Source: Henricia sp. BOLD:AAB3569 (taxonomy: Eukaryota; Echinodermata; Asteroidea; Spinulosida; Echinasteridae). Taken from it: DNA of 64,000 bases. This document shows positions 57,099-64,000 of this stretch, piece by piece. A program made the position numbers and the translations under genes. The stretch spans positions 2,046,001-2,110,000 of the forward strand of contig JBBELK010000096.1 of NCBI GenBank assembly GCA_037783545.1, written 5' to 3'. The notes below the pieces were generated by a model. The model was not told where the DNA came from. It saw only the letters and a list, made by a program, of their open reading frames with translations, and did not search any database. How positions within the stretch are numbered: position 1 is the stretch's first letter; every line of letters begins with the position of its first letter.

Positions 57099-57310
57099 TT
57101 AAGGATAGTCCGTCCTGCTCTGTTCAAAAGTAGTACACAGGGGCGGATCCAGGAATGTTTCCAGGATGGGGTTTTGCCACCAGGGAGGGGTTTTGCCCAT
57201 CAGATTTTGATGTCTGCTTGTTTCGGACAGGCGGACTAGCAAAACATGCATTACATTAAATGTTTTGGTGTCGGAGCACCAAAACAACAATTAAGTGACA
57301 TTTTCTGTAA

Positions 57311-57874
57311 TATACTGAAACGCAAAAGAAACTTACCACTTGTTTAAAATGTAATGAAATTGTAACAGTTCAAAATAAAACAAACCAACAATTGCTAATT
57401 GAAACATTGGAATTTTATTGTTGACCAAAATACACCCTCTCATCAGTTTGTTCTACAGTAAAGAACAGAAGAGGGTGCAATGTCAGTCCCCTTTTAATAG
57501 CGTGTGTGACCACCATTGATTTGGATACAGGCAGTACATCGTCGGCTCATACTGCCTACCAATCTTTGGATGGATTGCAATCGTGACATGTTGCTTGAAA
57601 TGCCCATTTTACACTGGCCTTTTTAAAGCCAACATCAAGACATCACGTGCAGCTCATTACAATCATCCCATACCCCTTGGCTAATCACTGACAGTCAAAA
57701 CAGCTGTTCAACAGCTGTGCCATGAAGTGACCATTGAAGGTTCAAGTGACCTTCAAACACCGTTTGGTCTGACAGAGAGGACACTATTGTGGACACAAAT
57801 AAGTTCACACATTACTACACGCAGTGTTATTGTTGCCGTTTAAAAGGTGGTACGTTTCTTTTGCGTTTCAGTAT
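57311..57874. mobile_element. Tc1-like element ends (ACTGAAACGCAAAAGAAA), 564 bp
   Basis: TATACTGAAACGCAAAAGAA at the left and its complement at the right with a shared TACCAC extension. Between them no transposase frame remains. Confidence 0.75.
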
Positions 57875-57914
57875 ATATTATTATGGGGGTATTTTATTGA
57901 CATATTTCCAAAAA

Positions 57915-58935
57915 GGGTCATGTCCATAATTATTCATACATTACCCTTAATAAAATCATTCTTAATAATCAATAGAAAAGCCTTAGTTTTTTATCACAGC
58001 CTCCAAACGGTTCCTGTATCTGCTTACATGCTTTCCACTGGGATTTTCGCCCACTGCTCCTTCGCAAAAGTCTCAAGGTCATTGAGGTTGGAATTAGGCT
58101 CCCTTGCCATCACCCGAGTCTTGAGTTTCCTCCATTTCTCGATCGGGTTGAGATCCGGGCTTTGGCTCGGCAACTCCAGAACGTCCACATGGTTGTCCTC
58201 GAACCATTTCGTGACTGCCGTTTTTGTCTCGTCTGACCACAGAATCGATGACCAGAAACTTGGATCCTTGTTCAGGTGTGCTTCAGCAAAGGCCAGACGA
58301 GCTTCCCGATGTTTCTGCATCAGGAGTGGCGTCTTTCTAGGTCGGCGGCCATGGAGACCTCCCTGATGCAATGTGAGCTGAAATGTCTGCCTGGATATCT
58401 TGGTCCCAAACTCGCCAAGGCTGTTCAGGAGACCCTTCTTTGTGATGCGGGGATTGTTGCTAGCCTCTCGGCACACTTTTCTTGCCAGTTGAGATGACAC
58501 ATTCGACTTACGACCACGACCTTTAAGGTTTCTCGCTGTGTGGAACTCCTTGTACTTCCTAATTATGCTCTGAACGGTGGAAAATGCCACTCTAGACTGC
58601 TTCAAAAGGGCCTTGTAGCCTTTCCCTTCTAAATTTGTGGCCATTGACAATAGTTATCTTTTCTTTGCCATATGCGGACCAGAAACTGAGAATGAAGGCA
58701 TCAACTCCCCTCACTTTATAGCCTACAAGGAGAGTGCTATTCTATGACATTCTCTGATTTAAATTTAATTGAACAGATATGTTAACGATTCAAATCTTAT
58801 GCAAACATGTTAGGATAACTGTTGAACAACAAAAAGGAATCGTTGGAATGTTGAAAGCAGGTGTATTTATCACAAAAAATGGCCTAAATGCTGAGATTTT
58901 GTAAGGGGTATAAATATATTTTGAACAGGCACAAA
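57915..58935 (-). mobile_element. Tc1/mariner element with deleted transposase
   Basis: Degenerate inverted ends (gtccataattattcatac near 57920 and tataaatatattttgaac near 58915) enclose the transposase pseudogene. At about 1.0 kb it is shorter than the usual 1.6 kb of Tc1 elements, consistent with the internal deletion. Confidence 0.65.
58024..58650 (-). pseudogene. Tc1-type transposase, internally deleted
   Basis: The open frame of 208 residues (family usual length about 340) has the N-terminal helix-turn-helix part with FSTVQSIIRKYKEF and a GRGRKS linker between the two DNA-binding subdomains, then KHREARLAFAEAHL and WSDETK, which holds the first catalytic aspartate. It jumps at TKTAVTKWFEDN straight to LPSQSPDLNPIE, the third acidic position. 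The roughly 90 residues between, with the second catalytic aspartate (normally in a QDN-type motif), are gone, so it cannot cut DNA. It ends EQWAKIPVES. The start may be upstream; the first methionine shown is in the expected place. Confidence 0.9.
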
Positions 58936-59011
58936 ACAACAAATCTGGACATTACTATTGTACGCAAATGATGCTGAGCCAAAAACACGCGTGGTCTTTT
59001 GGAAGGCAATA

Positions 59012-59180
59012 GACTGCCGAAGTGAATACGTCACCTTTTGTTGGTTGCCTAGGCAATTGGATCTAAACTAAAAATCACCCAGCCGGCCGTGTCCCAGTGC
59101 TTTTCCAATGGTACTTTTCCCGACGGCCATGATAGTTTAGATCCAATTGCCATGGCAACGCACGTCACACTTCGGCTGTC
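59012..59180. mobile_element. M1-family MITE, best-preserved copy
   Basis: GACTGCCGAAGTGAATACGT at the left, complement of GACAGCCGAAGTGTGACGTG at the right; TA on each side; 169 bp. The two halves are themselves complementary (attggatctaaac / gtttagatccaat). Confidence 0.85.
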
Positions 59181-59532
59181 TATTACGGTAACTGTCCTAG
59201 GATACAGTGAGGAAATTTGAAAATTGTTAGATTTTTCAAAGGGTATGCGCAATTTTGAGCACAACTGTACATGTATGTAAAATGTGCAGGTACACATAAA
59301 AAAGCGTATGCATGTTGCAAACAAGATTTTCTACTCCTCTGGCCATGTGAAAGTAGAAATTAGGCCAAGTTGTCTTTGGTTGGTCCCCAGGGCTTACGTG
59401 TGTCAAGCACCTTTAAGTCTGCTTCCATGTGGCTGAAGCTCTCCTCCAATGTTGCCCACTGATTGTAAAGCCCTTTTTTTGGGAGTGCAGACAATAAACT
59501 GAAACCCAACTATGGCGTGTGGAACGTTGCAC

Positions 59533-59780
59533 TATTCGATAATGCACAAATATATGTGCGATGTTTGACATATATGTGCGATGTTAAATATATATGTGCG
59601 ATGTTTTTTCATATGTATGCGATGTTGAAAATATATGTGCATTAATTTAACATATATATGCAATGTTTTTCTCATATGTATGCGATGTTAAAAATATATG
59701 TGCAATAATTTGACATATATATATATGCAATGTTTTTTCATATGTATGCGATGTTAAAAATATATGTGCGATATTTCACC
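59533..59780 (+). repeat. atatatgtgcgatgtt minisatellite, left arm
   Basis: About ten irregular copies of atatatgtgcgatgttt and atatgtatgcgatgtt. Confidence 0.85.
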
Positions 59781-60963
59781 AGCCGGAACCTAGCATGAAT
59801 TTCGGGCTGCTATTTTCACGGCTTCCGGAAATGATCGAAAGCTAGATGAAAAGTTAGGCATAGATGCTGCGCTTTTCAAATGATTTTGTACCAGGCGTAA
59901 AAAGGAAAAATTGCACAATTGTTTTCTTCTAATCTGTAAAGAATATCCTCAAGTTTATTTTAAAAGCGCCCCGAAATATTTGGTCAGGATAAACCTCAAC
60001 CCAATTAAATTGATGATTCGCGAGGGTTGCCAATCGGCGCCCCTTGCACACAGTTTTTATAAACCCAGTTCGCTATTCATTGTACAGTGGGCTATGATTC
60101 GCTAGGGGTGCCAATCAGGGCCCCTTACACATGCACTGACTTGTAGTTTTTATAAACCAAGTTCGCTATTCATTGTACAGTTGGATATGATTTGCGAGGG
60201 GTGCCAGGGGTAAATTCGCGAGGGGTAATTTTGAAAACCCAGTTTCTAAATTACAACATAGAAATATTGTAAAAAGCATTGTTTCTGGTATGATTTTCTG
60301 ATAATTAAGATAATCTCCTTACAATCTAAGAACATTTGTCGTCTTAAGAAGAAAAACGTGTGAATTTGACTTTTTGTAACAGAAAATGGGAGTTTTGGAG
60401 CAAGAAGGAAATAAATAAAGATTATCACCCATCAAAAATATAGGTGATTGTCTTCGTTGTTGTGATTTCTGTGTTTTGCGTTTTTGTTCGTTCATCTGGC
60501 GTTTTATAAATTCTGTTTAAAGCTTTAGACAACCCCGCAAAAATGGTATATCATTGTTTCCGATAAAGACAAAATGTTTCCGATCGTGTAACATACACCG
60601 TGGAGAATTTGTGCTTATTTTTCGATCTGTCATTTAACAAAATGTAATTGGGCCGAGGTTTTCCCCTGACCAAATCTTTTGGGGCGCTTATAAAATAAGC
60701 TTGAGGATGTTCTCACTGATTAAAAGGAAAAAATGGGGAATTTTTCCCTTTAACGATGGTACAAAATCATTGAAAAAGCGCGGCATATGTGTGTAAAATT
60801 GTGCCTTACTTTCCATCTAGCTTTCGAGCATTTCCGGAAGCCGTAAAAATAACAATATGTACAGCCATAGTTGGGGTCGCTTTTAATTAGACTGGTTTCC
60901 GTCCCAATATATTACGTCTGAATACTTCGTAGGGAACGGGAACCAGTCTAGCCTTTAATATGT

Positions 60964-61923
60964 GTGCGGTGTTCTAGACTGGTTCCCGTCCACATATTCC
61001 ACACAGGAGACGTGATATATGGGCATGATCTTTCAATATATGTGCGTAAACGGAATTGTGGGTAGCACCCAGCTATTAATCACGTGAAGTGTATCACGTG
61101 ATGAGGAACACGTGCGCGATGATAACCGTTTCTCCTTTGTTTATTAAGGCGTGACATAATTGAATAAACCATACCACACCATAGGCTATGCGACGGATGA
61201 AGGTCAGAAATAAAGGTTATGGGGCTCGCAAGGGTGACTCGCCGTTAAAGGAGGTTTTCAGTTAAAAATGGTTTTGTTTGTCTGTTTTAACTTAGCAATC
61301 ATACAATACCTCCCCAAAAAAAATATCGACGGGGAATTTGTTTTAACGCAATCCCCAGTTTGGATGTAGAAGCAAAAAGGTGAATTACTGCAATGTTCTA
61401 TGGAACCAAATAAATTATTTTGCAAAACATCGGTCTATTTCGGCCGGCGATATCCTTAAAATATATACAGAGATTGAGAACGTGTAATTTCTTTATGGTA
61501 ACGAGAAAAAATTGACAGACAATAAGATATCAAAATCTCATTTTCCATGGGAAAAATGGGTGGCTCAAAAATGTGATCTGGCGCTCCTTTAAAGGAGCGT
61601 GTCCAGATCATACTGAACATGCTCCTTTAACGGCGAGTCACCCTTGCAGGCCCCATAACCTTTATTTCTGACCTTCATCCGTCGCCTAGCCTGTGGTGTA
61701 GTACCGTTTATTCAGAGACGCAGAGATAAATGTTTCTCTTTACGTCTCTGAATAAACAAAGGAGAAACGATTATCATCGCGCACGTGTTTCTCATCACGT
61801 GATACACATCACGTGATTAATAGCTGGGTGCTACCTAGTCTGGTACTCGGACCAAAAATGTTTTGACTAGACTGAATTATTCAGTCGTTGTATGTAGAAT
61901 ATGTGGACCGGGAACCAGTCTAG
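60964..61923. mobile_element. Element with CTAGACTGGTTCCCG terminal inverted repeats
   Basis: Left ctagactggttcccgtccac then atattccacac; right complement of ctagactggttcccggtcca then catattctac. About 960 bp, carrying the 61055-61838 inverted repeat. A 62-bp mini-version precedes it (60892-60953). Confidence 0.7.
61249..61626. mobile_element. TTAA MITE copies at a palindrome centre
   Basis: AGGAGG...GCGCTCCT (61249-61587) and AGGAGCGTGTCCAGATC...GCTCCT (61592-61626) separated and flanked by TTAA. The flanks gactcgccg and cggcgagtc are complementary, so the insertion hit a TTAA at the exact centre of a palindrome. Confidence 0.75.
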
Positions 61924-61937
61924 CATGTACATTGAAG

Positions 61938-62058
61938 GATCTAGACTGGTTCCCGTCCACATATTCCACACAGGAGAATAGACTGGTTCCCGTCCACATA
62001 TTCCACACTTTCGCAATAAGCGAACCAATCTATAGGGATCGGGAACAATCTATGAAAG
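61938..62058 (+). repeat. Two tandem gactggttcccgtccacata motifs and an inverted end
   Basis: Copies at 61940-61976 and 61979-62010, then gaaccaatctatagggatc and gggaacaatctat, matching 48902-48960. Confidence 0.8.
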
Positions 62059-62079
62059 ATCATACCCACATATCACGAA

Positions 62080-62345
62080 CACCGCGACCCCACACATTGA
62101 AATATCCCACATATATGTCGAAATATCGCACATATATTTTTAACATTGCATATATATGTCAAATTATTGCACATATATTTTTAACATCGCATACATATGA
62201 AAAAACATTGCATATATATGTCAAATTAATGCACATATATTTTCAACATCGCATACATGTGAAAAAACATCGCACATATATATCAAACATCGCACATATA
62301 TGTTTAACATCGCACATATATGTCAAACATCGCACATATATTTGT
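62080..62345 (-). repeat. atatatgtgcgatgtt minisatellite, right arm
   Basis: Inverted counterpart of 59533-59780 with aacatcgcacatatatg units. Confidence 0.85.
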
Positions 62346-62404
62346 GGATTATCGAATAGTGCAACGTTTCACACGCCATACTCAACTCCCCAAAACAACC
62401 CTTA

Positions 62405-62865
62405 CAAAAAAGTTCTATAGAATTCTATAGAACGCTTTATATAGTTCTATAGAACTCTATAGAATTGCCGCTTTTCTATAGAACTTTTTTGGATCGTCTA
62501 TAGAAAATCATTATATCTATAGAATATTATAGAACTTCTATAGCAAACTTTGATACACCTCTATAGAACCTTTTTCAGATTCTCTATAGTCTATAGAGAT
62601 CAAATTTTTCTATAGAATTCTATAGAACACTTTGACACTCCTCTATAGAATATTCTTGAGATTGTCTATAGACTATCAAGAATGATTTTTTCTATAGAAT
62701 TATATAGAACGTCTATAGCAAACTTTGACACTCCTCTATAGAACCTTTTTGAGATTGTCTATAGACTATAGAGAACGATTTTTGTCTATAGAATTCTATA
62801 GAACAATTCTATAGCAGATCTTTGTACAGAATGTCTATATGTTTCTATAGAACACTTCTATAGAA
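62405..62865. repeat. ttctatagaa satellite with ~115-bp higher-order period
   Basis: Palindromic decamer ttctatagaa and variants occur more than 20 times; the block cacctctatagaaccttttt followed by gattgtctatag recurs about three times at roughly 115 bp. Confidence 0.85.
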
Positions 62866-62879
62866 TTTAAGTTAATTTT

Positions 62880-63635
62880 AAAGCTTCGTCTCTAAGATTT
62901 ATCCAGCAATTAATGTTTTTGGGAAAATCTGCTTGTCAGAGTTATTCACAATCTTTTGAGCTGTATTTTTTTCTGAAAAAAAAGAATAGTTGATCATGGC
63001 TTCATCAGATGACCTTGTGTACAAAACACATAAACAGGCTGAACAAAAATCAAGTGTTTCAGTTACAAAATCTTTAAATTTTCTCTCTCCTAATTTTGAG
63101 GTTTTTCTACCAAAACTGCACTTACCCAAACAAATCTGCATGATCAACATATCAACTCTTCCCCAAAACACATCTCAATAAAACAAAAAAATTATGCCAA
63201 ATTAAAGTATAACATTTCCAATTTCCTATGACCTACATGCACCTTGTTACTGGTCAAGTTTTGTATAGACCGGGAACCAGTCTATACTCTTTCGTCTGGT
63301 GCCTAACACCAACATTTAACAAATTAGTATGTGTATGTATACAGCACCAGACTGCTTACATTATATTCTGTCAAAGTGTGTACAGTTTAGAAGTGGGTCA
63401 TTCAAAATTTGCCGAATCCTCTCACCTGAATCATGCCTGAATCATCTCCATCAGCCATTATTCTTACAATATGTTGGTATTATGTGTAATAATTGCATAA
63501 AACTGAAATTATTTATACATTATTTTGTGGATATTTGCTCAAATGACAGCAGCAGAATCCTTTGTTTCTTGTGTAGCAAAGCGTGCATTCTGCACGTACA
63601 TGTACGTACCGGTACCGGTATATATACGGGTTTAC
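62880..63635. other. No gene recognised
   Basis: Contains a short inverted motif tatagaccgggaaccagtct at 63263-63286 related to the ACTGGTTCCCG family; otherwise no supported feature. Confidence 0.3.
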
Positions 63636-63830
63636 AGTCAACTCGACCGTTTGCCAACTCGACCGTTTGCCAACTCGATTCGGACCAACTCGACCATACG
63701 TTGTACCAGCAACTCGACCGTTGTACCAGCTCGACCGTTGAACCAACTCGTCCGTCGACCAACTCGACTTCAACGTAGAGTCAACTCGACCGTTTGCCAA
63801 CTCGACTTGAACCAACTCGACCGCTGTGCT
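63636..63830 (+). repeat. CCAACTCGACCGTTGA minisatellite, second locus
   Basis: About twelve irregular units of caactcgaccgtttgc and accaactcgaccgttg. The last words, accaactcgaccgctgtg, are identical to those at the end of 22960-23110. Confidence 0.85.
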
Positions 63831-64000
63831 CATAACTCCTTCCACGTTTGTGAGTTGGGAGTAACTATAGAAAACAGGGCCACCGTGAGCTACACCTTTT
63901 TTAAAGCAGCGGAGGCGAGGAGAGACGACATGACGGTTCAAGCAAAGTGAAGGATTTGCCCTCGAAAAAATATTCCTCCGACATCTCGCGAGAAATTAGA

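Larger units (their letters stand above)
51768..57140 (-). pseudogene. LINE reverse-transcriptase tail split into three parts by two insertions
   Basis: Minus strand: 57140-57103 reads LNRAGRTIL; after a 360-bp TTAA MITE the frame resumes at 56738 with KVPPRTSASAVRSELGW and TLQARRDIHINTMVFKCL, to NSTDGN at 56537. After a 4.4-kb TA element it resumes at 52118 with LSHPKTESGRIRTFNFRGA and QAWNNLP, ending near 51963, then a 3' region and an AAAT-rich tail at about 51768-51795. The RTFNFRGAQAWNNLP ending is typical of CR1/L2-type ORF2. The parts are collinear and complementary, so one LINE copy predates both insertions. The catalytic core is absent. Confidence 0.85.
59500..62395. mobile_element. 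2.9-kb nested inverted repeat with minisatellite arms
   Basis: Outer ends aactatggcgtgtggaacg and cgtttcacacgccatactc are complementary, followed inward by gcactattcgataatgcac and a minisatellite on both sides. Inside are two smaller inverted repeats (59800-60020 with 60640-60860; 61055-61245 with 61631-61838) and a TIR unit 60964-61923. Confidence 0.75.

Noticed and set aside
57824..58366. 180-residue plus-strand open frame
   Set aside because: It is antisense to the Tc1-type transposase, which explains its openness.

Overview
The window is from a large, repeat-rich animal genome. It is spliced (GT-AG introns, several consensus acceptors), has no bacterial operon structure, and is crowded with short inverted-repeat transposons, tRNA-derived SINEs, minisatellites and LINE remnants. 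A metazoan gene for N-acetylglutamate synthase and the high density of acatgta and ccggta words make me think of a marine invertebrate, perhaps a deuterostome. That is an impression, not a demonstration.

The only host gene I can name is NAGS (N-acetylglutamate synthase, + strand). Seven consecutive coding exons lie at 16431-16609, 17261-17423, 18794-18971, 20044-20137, 21586-21748, 22068-22162 and 39846-40023. They join in frame to about 349 residues covering the C-terminal part of the amino-acid-kinase fold and the whole acetyltransferase domain; the N-terminal exons were not found. The last intron is 17,683 bp because it holds a 15.5 kb CACTA-like transposon (22256-37781). Two unidentified exon-like stretches (2661-2756, 8011-8117), one possible first exon (10150-10255) and a possible two-exon small gene (45443-45951) are weaker host candidates.

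Region by region: 1-1163 is the 3' end of a LINE on the minus strand. 2020-2940 has MITEs and local duplications. 3225-5030 is a tandem array of about 24 units of ~78 bp, each carrying a tRNA D-arm/box A. 8.4-12.5 kb is a minisatellite plus a large inverted pair of AGGTGATCGG-ended repeats. 14.2-21.5 kb is NAGS with MITEs in its introns. 22.3-37.8 kb is the CACTA-like element, itself filled with a ~182-bp satellite, a ~9 kb imperfect inverted repeat, MITEs and a SINE. 37.8-44.2 kb is the end of NAGS and more MITEs. 44.4-50.7 kb is a TTAA-flanked segment whose inverted arms are 18-bp minisatellite. 51.8-57.1 kb is a LINE split by a 4.4 kb TA-flanked element and by a 360-bp TTAA MITE. 57.3-58.9 kb holds Tc1-type elements with a deleted transposase. 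59.5-62.4 kb is a nested inverted repeat with minisatellite arms. 62.4-62.9 kb is a TTCTATAGAA satellite, and 63.6-63.8 kb is a minisatellite shared with the CACTA-like element.

The recurring theme is nesting: elements sit inside elements, often at TTAA or TA, and in two cases the partner arm of an inverted duplication in the same window preserves the empty target site. Only a few frames look translated, namely NAGS and decayed reverse transcriptase and transposase remnants. Most other open frames come from repeats whose unit length is a multiple of three.
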